Source: Neobacillus sp. YX16 (GTDB taxonomy: Bacteria; Bacillota; Bacilli; Bacillales; Cytobacillaceae). Taken from it: DNA of 64,000 nt. Both the position numbers and the translations under genes were made by a program. Positions 51,612 through 60,126 of the stretch are shown piece by piece. Location of the stretch: the NCBI RefSeq assembly GCF_030123505.1, contig NZ_CP126115.1, positions 2,122,001 through 2,186,000 of the forward strand. Direction: 5' to 3'. Below the pieces are notes generated by a model. That model saw only the letters and a list, made by a program, of their open reading frames with translations. It had not been told where the DNA came from and did not search any database. Each line of letters starts with the position of its first letter. Position 1 is the first letter of the stretch.

Positions 51612-52970
51612 ATGAAAAGTAATTTTTTTGAAGAGAAATTTTTACCGATTGCTTCGAAAATAGGTAATCAAAGACATTTGCTTGCCTTACGTGACGGTAT
51701 TATGTTTGCAATGCCTCTTATGATAATTGGTTCGTTTTTCATTATTGTAGCTTGGTTAGAAGCAGAATGGTATCAAAACTTCATGGCAAAAACCTTTGGG
51801 GACAATTGGAATGCTTTTGGAGACATCGTTTATAACGGTACAATGGGTATCATTGCTTTAGTTGCTGTGTTTGGTGTAGCATACTCACTAGCAGGCAGTT
51901 ATAAAGTCGATGGTAAGAATATTGATGGTGTTCCAGCTGGTGTTTTAGCATTAGCAGGATATTTAATTGTTAACATTATGAGCACTTTCATGGTTGATGA
52001 AGAAAGCGTATCCGCTTGGTCACCCGATATTTTTAGTGCACAGTATCTATTTGTTGGATTAATTGTTGCCATTATTACCGCTGAAATTTATCGTTTCTTC
52101 TTACAAAAGAAGATGATCATCACGTTACCTGATACTGTACCACCATCCGTTTCACGTTCTTTTACAGCCCTTATTCCTGGTTTTGTTATTATTATTTTCT
52201 TCTTAATAGTTAGATTTGTATTTGAGCAAACTAGTTGGGAAAATTTCGCAACTTTTATACAGGACGTTGTCACACAACCATTTACGATTTTAGGTTCAAC
52301 CTACATTGGTACGCTTATCGCAAGTTTAATGGAACATCTCTTATGGAGTTTTGGAATCCATGGTTCATCCATCATCACTTCTGTTATGGAACCTATTTGG
52401 ATTACGAATGCGGATGCAAATTTAGCGGCAGTAAAAGAGGGTGCAAAGACACTACCACATATCATTACGTATACATTCTATGAGAATGGTATCTGGATGG
52501 GTGGATCAGGCGCTACTTTACCAGTTGCTATCTATATGATGTTTTTAGCAAAATCAAAACTTCTTAAGAAAGTTGGACGCTTGGCGATTGGACCTTCCAT
52601 TTTTAATGTCAACGAACCAATTATGTTTGGAGTTCCGGTTGTCTTAAACCCATTCTTAATGATTCCTTTCATGCTTGCACCAGTAGCAGTTTTAACCGTT
52701 ACTTATTTTGGTACATCAATGGGTATTTTCCCACAAACGACTGGTACGATCATCCCGTGGACAACACCATATTTCATCAGTGGTTATCTTATGACTGGTG
52801 GTAAAATTATGGGTGTAGTCATGCAATTGGTTGCTTTTGCAGTTGCCTCTGCAATTTGGTTCCCATTCATTAAGATGTGGGATAAGAAAAACTTAGAAAT
52901 GGAGAAAACTTCAAATACTAAGATGTTGGATAAAAAAAACTTAGAAATGGAGAACGCAACAATTAATTAA
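51612..52970 (+). CDS. PTS EIIC, lactose/cellobiose family
   Basis: 452 residues with about ten membrane segments; typical EIIC-Lac/Cel features include HLLWSFGIHGSSII, GGSGATLPVAIYMM and FNVNEPIMFGVPVVLNP. It transports a disaccharide while phosphorylating it at C6. The C-terminus carries a recent 48-bp tandem duplication (52872-52967), giving KKNLEME twice. TTAGGAGTGATAATTCA precedes the ATG. Confidence 0.93.
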   Translation: MKSNFFEEKFLPIASKIGNQRHLLALRDGIMFAMPLMIIGSFFIIVAWLEAEWYQNFMAKTFGDNWNAFGDIVYNGTMGIIALVAVFGVAYSLAGSYKVDGKNIDGVPAGVLALAGYLIVNIMSTFMVDEESVSAWSPDIFSAQYLFVGLIVAIITAEIYRFFLQKKMIITLPDTVPPSVSRSFTALIPGFVIIIFFLIVRFVFEQTSWENFATFIQDVVTQPFTILGSTYIGTLIASLMEHLLWSFGIHGSSIITSVMEPIWITNADANLAAVKEGAKTLPHIITYTFYENGIWMGGSGATLPVAIYMMFLAKSKLLKKVGRLAIGPSIFNVNEPIMFGVPVVLNPFLMIPFMLAPVAVLTVTYFGTSMGIFPQTTGTIIPWTTPYFISGYLMTGGKIMGVVMQLVAFAVASAIWFPFIKMWDKKNLEMEKTSNTKMLDKKNLEMENATIN

Positions 52971-52985
52971 GGCGTGACTTCTTTC

Positions 52986-53014
52986 GGGTGTCAATCTTTT
53001 CAAGTTTGACACCC
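52986..53014 (+). promoter_or_regulatory. Intercistronic hairpin after the EIIC gene
   Basis: GGGTGTCA / TGACACCC stem with a 13-base loop, not followed by a T run. It may partly terminate or protect the transcript. Confidence 0.4.
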
Positions 53015-53065
53015 ATTATATCCGTTATTGTAGAAGCTAGATCCAAACGGACGTCTTAATTTTTT

Positions 53066-53617
53066 ATGCGAATACCTACTATGGACATCAAAAAGAAAAT
53101 ATTTACTCCGTTACGATTAAAAAGAATAGGTGCTTTTGTCATTGATGCGGTGATTATCTCCATCCTACTTTCAATTGTTTATCGAATCACAGGTTTTGCA
53201 GACTTCCCTGGAGTCTTAACAAAAATGATTGAAATTCAAAAAACAATGGGTGAAGCAGCTAGTCAAGATGCTACTGTAAAGGTAATGGCTCTTTTTAATG
53301 AAGCCTTTCTCCAATCGCTTCTTATCTGGTTTTGTTATGATGTCTTAACAACCTTATTATTAAGAGGATCTACGATTGGGAAGATAATATTTCGATTGAA
53401 ACTAACACACATCCATAACAAAAAAGGTAAGCTTGCTTATGTATTATTAGTGATTGTTAGAAGTTTCTTTAAATTTTTATCGATGTTTCTTTTTCAAGGC
53501 CTTCCATTTTTGATATCCGTTATAAGCATATTTGCTAATCCAAACTCATTAGCTGCACACGATCGATTAGCTCGATTAGTCGTAGTCAATAAGAACGACG
53601 TTAAAAGCTTAGAATAG
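53066..53617 (+). CDS. RDD-family membrane protein
   Basis: 183 residues with three or four membrane segments and an RDD-like start (RLKRIGAFVIDAVII: Arg followed by Asp within the first helix) plus the typical AHDRLARLVVV near the end. RDD proteins have poorly defined roles, some in ion or solute transport. It is inserted between EIIC and EIIB genes, 14 bases before the latter. No clear ribosome site precedes the ATG at 53066; the ATG at 53081 is equally possible. Confidence 0.75.
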   Translation: MRIPTMDIKKKIFTPLRLKRIGAFVIDAVIISILLSIVYRITGFADFPGVLTKMIEIQKTMGEAASQDATVKVMALFNEAFLQSLLIWFCYDVLTTLLLRGSTIGKIIFRLKLTHIHNKKGKLAYVLLVIVRSFFKFLSMFLFQGLPFLISVISIFANPNSLAAHDRLARLVVVNKNDVKSLE

Positions 53618-53631
53618 AAGGGGAAATCATA

Positions 53632-53940
53632 ATGAATATTTTACTTTGTTGTGCTGCCGGCATGTCTACAAGTCTTATCGTTACAAAAATGGAAAAAGTT
53701 GCTGCGTCAAAAGGGATTTCAGCACGCATTTGGGCAGTTTCTGAATCAGTTGTTCGCTCGGAAATCGAGGAGGCTGATGTGTTATTGTTAGGACCACAAG
53801 TACGTTTTATTTTGAACGAAATGAAAAACATCTGTGGTGAGAAAAACATTCCAGTTGAAGTCATTGATATGATGAATTATGGCATGTGTAATGGTGAAGC
53901 TATTCTCGAGCAAGCAATAAAACTAATAGAAAAAAAGTAG
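53632..53940 (+). CDS. PTS EIIB, lactose/cellobiose family
   Basis: 102 residues, ILLCCAAGMSTSLIVTKMEK at the N-terminus with phospho-acceptor C7, then the EIIB-cel fold through DVLLLGPQVRFILNEM. It transfers phosphate from EIIA to the sugar on EIIC. GAAGGGGAAATCATA precedes the ATG. Confidence 0.93.
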   Translation: MNILLCCAAGMSTSLIVTKMEKVAASKGISARIWAVSESVVRSEIEEADVLLLGPQVRFILNEMKNICGEKNIPVEVIDMMNYGMCNGEAILEQAIKLIEKK

Positions 53941-54111
53941 TATACAATTCTGTATGTATCTCTTCCTATATAATGCCTCTTAAAAGCAAATGACTATTTG
54001 AAGATTTTAATAGAGTACAAGAATAACCAAAATGGTTTTAACATGGAAAATTTGTGGTCATTGGTATCAGGGTTTCAAAATTTCTCTTGAAAGAGAAAGG
54101 AGGTTAGTTTT

Positions 54112-54423
54112 ATGGTAAAACATGAAACAGAAATTTTTACATTGATTTTACATGGTGGAAATGGTCGAAGTGCAGCAATGGAAGCCATTCATGCCGCAAA
54201 AGAACAGAATATGGATTTAGCACGCGAGAAATTAAAAGAAGCAAGTGATGCTTTAAATAAGGCACATCATATTCAAACATCACTCATTCAATCTGAGATA
54301 GGTGGAAATCCAACAGAAATTTCACTTTTAATGATTCATGCCCAAGATCACTTGATGAATGCGATGACCGTAAAAGACTTGGCAAAAGAGTTCGTTGACA
54401 TGTATGAAAGGGGCCTTAAGTAA
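54112..54423 (+). CDS. PTS EIIA, lactose/cellobiose family
   Basis: 103 residues forming the helical EIIA-lac trimer unit; LHGGNGRSAAMEAI and the active-site HAQDHLM with H76 are visible. It receives phosphate from HPr. It lies 171 bases after EIIB with no gene between, has a strong AAAGGAGG site, and its stop overlaps the GH4 start by one base. Confidence 0.93.
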   Translation: MVKHETEIFTLILHGGNGRSAAMEAIHAAKEQNMDLAREKLKEASDALNKAHHIQTSLIQSEIGGNPTEISLLMIHAQDHLMNAMTVKDLAKEFVDMYERGLK

Positions 54424-55742
54424 TGTCAAAGAAATTTAAAGTTGTGACAATTGGTGGGGGCTCTAGTTATACGCCCGAACTAGTTGAAGGCATTATTAAG
54501 CGTTATGAAAAAATACCAGTTACAGAACTTTGGCTTGTTGATATCGAAGCAGGTCGCGAAAAATTAGAAACAGTTGGTGCGCTAGCAAAGCGTATGGTCA
54601 AAAAAGCTGGGGTTCCAATTGAGATTCACCTTTCGTATGATCGTCGTGAGGCTTTGAAAGATGCTGATTTCGTTACGACACAACTTCGTGTTGGGCAATT
54701 GGCTGCACGTGCACTTGATGAAAGAATTCCATTAAAACATGGTGTAATCGGGCAAGAAACCAATGGTGCAGGTGGTTTGTTTAAAGCGCTCCGTACGATT
54801 CCAGTAATTTTAGATATTTGTAAGGAAGTTGAAGAGCTTTGTCCAAATGCGTGGGTACTTAACTTTACAAACCCTGCAGGTATGGTGACAGAGGCAGCGT
54901 TAAGATATTCAAATATTAAGAAATTTATTGGCCTTTGTAATATTCCGATTGGAATGGAAATGGGTATTGCAAATCTATTAAATGTGGATCACTCTCGTGT
55001 TCGTATTGATTTTGCAGGTCTTAATCATATGGTTTTTGGATTAGAGGTTTATCTAGATGGAGTGAGTGTAAAAGATAAAGTTCTTGAAATGATCATGGAC
55101 CCTGCAAATGCAAGTTTTGTAAAAAATATTGACGCAGAGGAGTGGGCACCTGAATTCCTAAAAGGTATCAATGTCATCCCATGCTCATACCATCACTACT
55201 ACTACAAAACATCTGAAATGCTGGCAAGAGAATTGAAAGAATTCGAGTCTAATGAAACACGTGCAGAAGTCGTACAACGGATTGAAGCATCTCTATTTGA
55301 AAAATATAAAGATGAAACGCTAGATGTAAAACCACCTGAGTTAGAAAAACGTGGCGGGGCATACTACTCCGATGCGGCTTGTCGTTTGATCTCATCGATT
55401 TACAATGATACGCGAGATATTCAACCATTGAATACAATGAACAAAGGGGCAATTTCAGGCCTGCCATATAACAGTGCTGTTGAAGTTAGCTGTGTCATTA
55501 CAAAGGATGGTCCAGTACCATTAACGATGGGAGAAATGCCAGTTCCAGTTCGAGGATTGATACAAACGATTAAATCTTTTGAACAGATGGCCATTGAGGC
55601 TGCGGTAGAAGGAAGTCGTGAAAAAGCAATCGTTGCATTGACGATCAATCCGCTTGTTGCAAACGATAAAATGGCTATAGCGATTGTAGACGAAATGCTA
55701 GAGGCACACAAAGCATATTTACCAAGGTTTTTTAAAAAATAG
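54423..55742 (+). CDS. GH4 6-phospho-glycosidase (6-phospho-beta-glucosidase type)
   Basis: 439 residues. NAD-binding GGGSSYTPEL at the N-terminus, NFTNPAGMVTEA, CNIP (metal-binding Cys) and AGLNHM (metal-binding His) are the GH4 hallmarks of the CelF/LicH group. It splits a 6-phosphorylated disaccharide by an NAD- and Mn-dependent redox mechanism. Last gene of the PTS unit, translationally coupled to EIIA. Confidence 0.93.
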   Translation: MSKKFKVVTIGGGSSYTPELVEGIIKRYEKIPVTELWLVDIEAGREKLETVGALAKRMVKKAGVPIEIHLSYDRREALKDADFVTTQLRVGQLAARALDERIPLKHGVIGQETNGAGGLFKALRTIPVILDICKEVEELCPNAWVLNFTNPAGMVTEAALRYSNIKKFIGLCNIPIGMEMGIANLLNVDHSRVRIDFAGLNHMVFGLEVYLDGVSVKDKVLEMIMDPANASFVKNIDAEEWAPEFLKGINVIPCSYHHYYYKTSEMLARELKEFESNETRAEVVQRIEASLFEKYKDETLDVKPPELEKRGGAYYSDAACRLISSIYNDTRDIQPLNTMNKGAISGLPYNSAVEVSCVITKDGPVPLTMGEMPVPVRGLIQTIKSFEQMAIEAAVEGSREKAIVALTINPLVANDKMAIAIVDEMLEAHKAYLPRFFKK

Positions 55743-55821
55743 CCAATCTGATTGTCAGGTATTTATCTGATTTCTTGATAATAGAAAAAAGTCGTATACA
55801 CTTAAAGCAACGTTGATACAT

Positions 55822-55854
55822 AAAACCCACCGGATCATTATTCGGTGGGTTTTG
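55822..55854 (+). terminator. Terminator of the PTS unit
   Basis: Perfect stem AAAACCCACCG / CGGTGGGTTTT with a 10-base loop. Confidence 0.8.
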
Positions 55855-55950
55855 TTGATGATCAACAAAGTTATTTAAGAGAGCTTTATCATTGAACAAT
55901 CGATCAATTCGGATGTAATAAGTTCTATAAGCATTTTAAAAATCAAAATT

Positions 55951-55984
55951 AAAAAACAGAGGAATTAGGTAGCCTCTGTTTTTA
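55951..55984 (-). terminator. Terminator of the SDR gene
   Basis: AAAAACAGAGG / CCTCTGTTTTT stem 40 bases beyond the stop; the A tract on the left supplies the T run on the minus strand. Confidence 0.75.
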
Positions 55985-56024
55985 GTGCTCTATCAAATTA
56001 TCGAACTAAGGCTGGGTATAAATA

Positions 56025-56810
56025 TTACTTAGCCCCAAGTCCGCCATCAATACCCAATATATTTCCATTACAATAATCAGAGGATGCCGAAGCAAAATAA
56101 ATGACAGCTCCAGCTATATCACTATCTCTGCCTAATCTCCTTGAAGGAGTCTTAGTACCTTCCCCGCCCAATCTATTTGCAAGTGTACCTTCTACTTGCG
56201 GATCATTCATTCCAGTAGTCATGATTCCAGGTGCAATAGCATTCACAGTCAGTCCATGACGTGCCCACTTGACTGCAAGATCCTTCGTTAATGTGTTAAC
56301 GGCACCTTTACTTGCTGCATATCCTACAGAGTCTACTACTTCTGGGTCCGTACCCCTAGTTGCAACAGTTGAAGAAACGTTAATGATTTTTCCGTATTTA
56401 TTTTCAATCATATGTCTTCCAACAGCCTGGCACATTAAGAATGTACCTGTCAAATTTGTATCGATCATAACTTGCCATTCTTTAAAAGGCATCTCCGTCG
56501 CAGGGATTTCATAAGCTACTCCACTAGCGTTGACTAAAATGTCGATCTTGCCAAATTGAGAAATTACCTTCTCTACAGCTTGTCCAACAGATTCAGGATC
56601 TGTTACATCCAATGCCAGGGCAAATGCTTGTCCTCCTAACGTTTCAATTTCTTTTACAACGTTCTCGCAAACTTCTAAACGACGTGAACCTACTACAACG
56701 TTAGCACCAGCTTTTGCAAGTGCAATTGCCATTTGACGGCCTAACCCGCTGCCGCCTCCAGGAACGATTGCTGTCTTTCCTGTTAAATCAAAAAATTGGT
56801 TCAATGACAT
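56025..56810 (-). CDS. Short-chain dehydrogenase/reductase
   Basis: 261 residues, classical SDR: cofactor loop PGGGSGLGRQ (with Pro for the usual Thr), NASG, catalytic Ser in INVSSTVA and YAASK with Tyr and Lys. The closest general type is gluconate 5-dehydrogenase or 3-oxoacyl-ACP reductase-like enzymes, but the substrate cannot be read from sequence. It stands alone between the PTS terminator and a gene-poor gap. AGGAGG-type spacing upstream (GGAGGAAATCAGC on the minus strand) supports the start. Confidence 0.85.
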   Translation of the reverse strand: MSLNQFFDLTGKTAIVPGGGSGLGRQMAIALAKAGANVVVGSRRLEVCENVVKEIETLGGQAFALALDVTDPESVGQAVEKVISQFGKIDILVNASGVAYEIPATEMPFKEWQVMIDTNLTGTFLMCQAVGRHMIENKYGKIINVSSTVATRGTDPEVVDSVGYAASKGAVNTLTKDLAVKWARHGLTVNAIAPGIMTTGMNDPQVEGTLANRLGGEGTKTPSRRLGRDSDIAGAVIYFASASSDYCNGNILGIDGGLGAK

Positions 56811-57189
56811 GCTGATTTCCTCCTGTATTGGAAATATTCAAAGATTTTAAAATCTTAACAATATTCATTATACTTATAAATTATAATTAAATAAAATTAA
56901 CGATTTTAATGTGTAAGTAAGTATTACTAATATTAAAACAGGGGCTGAGGTCACAAAATTCAATTTCAATTTATAAAATTATACGGAAGTGGGGGGAGCT
57001 AAAAATATCTTCATTACCAGGATTGATGACGTTTCTAGTCTTAGCGTTTATGCAAACTTTAAAAAATCGGTAATATTAAGCTTTACTTCATAACATGTTA
57101 AGTTTTCTGTAATTTATTAAACCAAGTCACCATGATAAAATCTATCTGTTAATTTAAAATCCAAATGAATCTATGTATACAGTTTAATA
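56811..57189. other. Intergenic region, no gene supported
   Basis: AT-rich gap between the divergent SDR gene and the carboxypeptidase gene. A short frame after GGGGGAGC near 56990 (reading SSLPGLMTFLVLAFMQTL) has no standard start codon; I see nothing else convincing. Confidence 0.4.
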
Positions 57190-57936
57190 ATGGATGTGGC
57201 TAAATTGGACAAACTATTAATCAGGGACTGCATTATTATATTTGCAGTGTTATTAACTAGTTTTACAGATAATAATCGAGATATAAAAATCAAACCTGAA
57301 TCAACAACGTCCGTACATGCAAAACAGAATGATGAAAGTATCCATGTTGACGTTAACCCAAAGAGCATTTCTGTTCTCGTAAATAACCTACATAAGCTTC
57401 CAGAAAGTTATTCCCCACCAGATCTTATTTATGCAGATATTCCATTTATTTTCCAAGAGAAAACTGAAAAGCGAAAAATGCGTTCAGAGGCAGCAGGAGC
57501 GATTAAAGACCTATTTACTGATGCAAAATCACAAGGTATTTCATTAATAGGTGTTTCGGCTTATCGATCACATGCAACTCAAACAGCATTATTTCAGTCT
57601 TATGTAAGTAAAGATGGATATGAGGAAGCAAAAACGTACAGTGCTTTGCCTGGCACGAGTGAACATGAAACCGGTCTTGCAATCGATGTTACTGGAGGAG
57701 ATGGGCAGTGTCCTGCGGAAGACTGCTTCGGGGGAACAAAAGAGGCCCTTTGGTTAGAGGCGAATGCAGCGGATTACGGCTTTATTATTCGATATCCAAA
57801 AGGAAAAAAAGCCATTACTGGTTATCAATATGAGCCTTGGCACCTACGTTATGTAGGTAAATCGATTGCTCTTAAAATTATGAACAAAGGAATTACACTG
57901 GAAGAATATTTTCATGCAGAACCAGTTAATAAGTAA
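57190..57936 (+). CDS. VanY-like D-alanyl-D-alanine carboxypeptidase (M15B)
   Basis: 248 residues, with an N-terminal hydrophobic segment (about 10-25) that may be a signal or anchor. Zn motif SEHETGLAIDVTG (SxHxxGxAxD) and EPWHLRYVG with the third ligand are typical of M15B/LAS enzymes that remove the terminal D-Ala from peptidoglycan stem peptides. No ribosome site is evident before the ATG at 57190. No van genes accompany it, so ordinary wall trimming is more likely than glycopeptide resistance. Confidence 0.87.
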   Translation: MDVAKLDKLLIRDCIIIFAVLLTSFTDNNRDIKIKPESTTSVHAKQNDESIHVDVNPKSISVLVNNLHKLPESYSPPDLIYADIPFIFQEKTEKRKMRSEAAGAIKDLFTDAKSQGISLIGVSAYRSHATQTALFQSYVSKDGYEEAKTYSALPGTSEHETGLAIDVTGGDGQCPAEDCFGGTKEALWLEANAADYGFIIRYPKGKKAITGYQYEPWHLRYVGKSIALKIMNKGITLEEYFHAEPVNK

Positions 57937-58558
57937 TAAAAAGAGCCCATTTCCTTTAGGAGCTTGGCAACTTTTTACCTTTTATCTCCATTTTTCTTTA
58001 CTCGCCCAGGAAGCGATAAAACAGGCAGCCGTTACTAGCGAGGGTAACCACACATTAGTAGTAACTGATACATCCGGAAACGAAATAACGGTGAAATTTA
58101 CCATTGATAAAACATCTACAGTCGTAACTGGTGTAAGCAACAATGGACTTTACAAAAAAGATGTGATCATTACCTTTAATGAAGGAACGGCTACATTAGA
58201 TGGGGATGATTCTACAAGTGGTAAGACCGTAACTAGCGAAGGAAGTCACACATTAGTGGTAACCGACGCAGCTGGAAACGCAACAACCGTAAACTTTACG
58301 ATTGACAAAACAGCTCCAAATGCGCCGACAGTTGATACAGTGACTTCTAAGACAACAGAAGTAACAGGTACAGCTGAAGCAAACTCTACGATTGTTGTAA
58401 AAGAAGGTAAAGATACAATTGGAATTGGAAAAACTGATCAAGATGGGAAGTTCACTATTTCCATTGAAAAACAAAAAAAAGGCACAAACCTTTACGTAAC
58501 AGCGAAGGACATTGCTGGCAACGTAAGTGCTGCTACAAAAGTAACGGTTAGCAAATAA
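57914..58558 (+). pseudogene. Truncated Ig-like surface protein fragment
   Basis: The frame begins inside the carboxypeptidase gene with non-homologous sequence, and from about 58015 reads bacterial Ig-like repeats: two similar blocks (TSEGNHTLVVTDTSGNEITV and TSEGSHTLVVTDAAGNATTV, each ending FTIDKT) and a third Ig-like domain to the stop. The first block starts mid-domain and there is no signal peptide or anchor. It looks like the 3' part of a larger secreted protein whose 5' end was lost by deletion. Confidence 0.6.
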
Positions 58559-58560
58559 GA

Positions 58561-58600
58561 AACAAAAATATCCCTGAAAATTTTCAGGGATGTTTTTGTT
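58561..58600. terminator. Bidirectional terminator
   Basis: Near-perfect palindrome (AACAAAAATATCCCTGAAAA / TTTTCAGGGA...TTTTTGTT) between the Ig-like fragment and the convergent regulator. A second hairpin at 58606-58635 (AGAAGGA / TCCTTCT) may end the regulator transcript. Confidence 0.8.
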
Positions 58601-58651
58601 CAAATGAAAAAGAAGGAAGAATCATCCTCCTTCTAGACTGTATACAAGTTT

Positions 58652-59872
58652 TTAAGCGTTGATTAATAAGTTTGCCATTTCCAATGCTTCATCCAGTAAA
58701 TTATTATTAGAATAATAATGAAATAATTCCTTTTTAGAACGCTTTATCAAATAAGTATAACCAGAATTACTAAACATAGGTAATGCTTTATTGAATAAAT
58801 ATTGATGATATTCTTTTTCTTTAGATTTTAATAAGTAAAGTAGAAGTTTAAATAAATGGATATATAATAACTCCTTAATCCTAGTTGCAATTGTTAATCC
58901 ATGTTCTGTCAGTTGTATTAGTTGATCATTGTTAATTAGATTCCCATCAAATGAACTGCGAATAAAACCTTCTAAAGAAAGTAAGTAGACAGGAGATTCT
59001 TGATCCTTAAGGGACATGGATTCTTTATAAAACCTGCTTGCTTGCTCATAGTTTTTTCTTCGGAAGTATTCAGCCGCTAAGTTATGTAACACTTTTGCCT
59101 TTCGCTCAGGGGCATTCATTAATTCACAGCTTTTAATTAATTTTTTATACCGTTTTATGATTTCCTCTTTTCCATTATCATCTTCAACCTGAATGATCAT
59201 AAGCATTTCTGCATCAATAACTCTAAGATAGTTATTCATATCTTGAAAGAATTCATGGGATTTTTCAGCATAATAATAAGCTAAAACGGGTGATTGTATA
59301 GTGTGGTAAGCGATTGCCAGGTGATAATAATATTCTGGATTATTATAATCCTCATTTTGTATGGTTTTTAATGTTTCTATTGCTTTTACGTATTCGTGTT
59401 TTGCAAAGTAGTAGATACCCAAAACATGTTTTAATAAATTGGTTTCATAAGGTGTTAATTTGTTTTCTATTTTTTGTATTTTTTTTATAGTCTTAAATGC
59501 CTCAAGGGGCCAATTATTCATTAGGAAATATCTAGCTCGAAGTAACTGATACATAAATCTATATTCTGAGATTTCAATTAATAATTCGCGCTCCAGCTCA
59601 CTATTAATTTGTTCCATGTCTTCAAAGGATTGCATAATTATAGCATCCTGCCAATGAAATAAGTGTTGTTTAATATTTTTAAGTTTATTTATTTCCAACT
59701 CCATATTTATTCCAAGCCGCATGGATAATAAAGAAATGATTTCAGGTGAGTAGGTTGTTTGATTACATTCAATTTTACTAATATGTGTGATAGAACATAT
59801 ATCTTTCCCTAATTGTTCTTGAGTTAGTTTGTATTTCTCACGATAAAACTTGATGATTTTGCCCTCATACAT
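58652..59872 (-). CDS. NprR-like HTH/TPR regulator (paralogue 2)
   Basis: 406 residues from the ATG at 59872, preceded by GAAGGAGG; the longer frame from 60004 has no site. Xre-type HTH (MYEGKIIKFYREKYKLTQEQ ... THISKIE) plus TPR-like helices to the end, the same length as and highly similar to paralogue 1 at 20865-22085. Its HTH recognition region differs slightly (KDICSITHISKIECNQ against KGICSGTHISKIERLH). Only about 90 bases separate it from the convergent Ig-like fragment, leaving no room for a peptide gene. It may regulate the neighbouring wall or germination genes (inference). Confidence 0.8.
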   Translation of the reverse strand: MYEGKIIKFYREKYKLTQEQLGKDICSITHISKIECNQTTYSPEIISLLSMRLGINMELEINKLKNIKQHLFHWQDAIIMQSFEDMEQINSELERELLIEISEYRFMYQLLRARYFLMNNWPLEAFKTIKKIQKIENKLTPYETNLLKHVLGIYYFAKHEYVKAIETLKTIQNEDYNNPEYYYHLAIAYHTIQSPVLAYYYAEKSHEFFQDMNNYLRVIDAEMLMIIQVEDDNGKEEIIKRYKKLIKSCELMNAPERKAKVLHNLAAEYFRRKNYEQASRFYKESMSLKDQESPVYLLSLEGFIRSSFDGNLINNDQLIQLTEHGLTIATRIKELLYIHLFKLLLYLLKSKEKEYHQYLFNKALPMFSNSGYTYLIKRSKKELFHYYSNNNLLDEALEMANLLINA

Positions 59873-60126
59873 AACTAATTGCCTCCTTCGCCATTTCTCT
59901 CTATTACTACAACATTCTACATTCTTCAAAAAATTAAGTACATTTAGAAGAATGGAGCATCTTGTGAAGTAATACTTAAGAAGACAATCAAATGAAATAT
60001 GCAAAAAATAAAGCTGCCACTCGATGTAGCGAAAAGTTCATTTCAATAGCTTTGAAACGGAATAGGAAAAGAAGTTGAGGGTAAAATATGTAAAACTTTC
60101 CGATTTGAAGAAAAGAGGTACCTTTA

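Noticed and set aside
57190..57936. Glycopeptide resistance determinant
   Set aside because: VanY-like alone is common in Bacillus; no vanHAX or vanRS genes lie nearby.
59873..60004. 44-residue N-terminal extension of regulator paralogue 2
   Set aside because: The ATG at 59872 has GGAGG nine bases upstream and gives exactly the length of paralogue 1.
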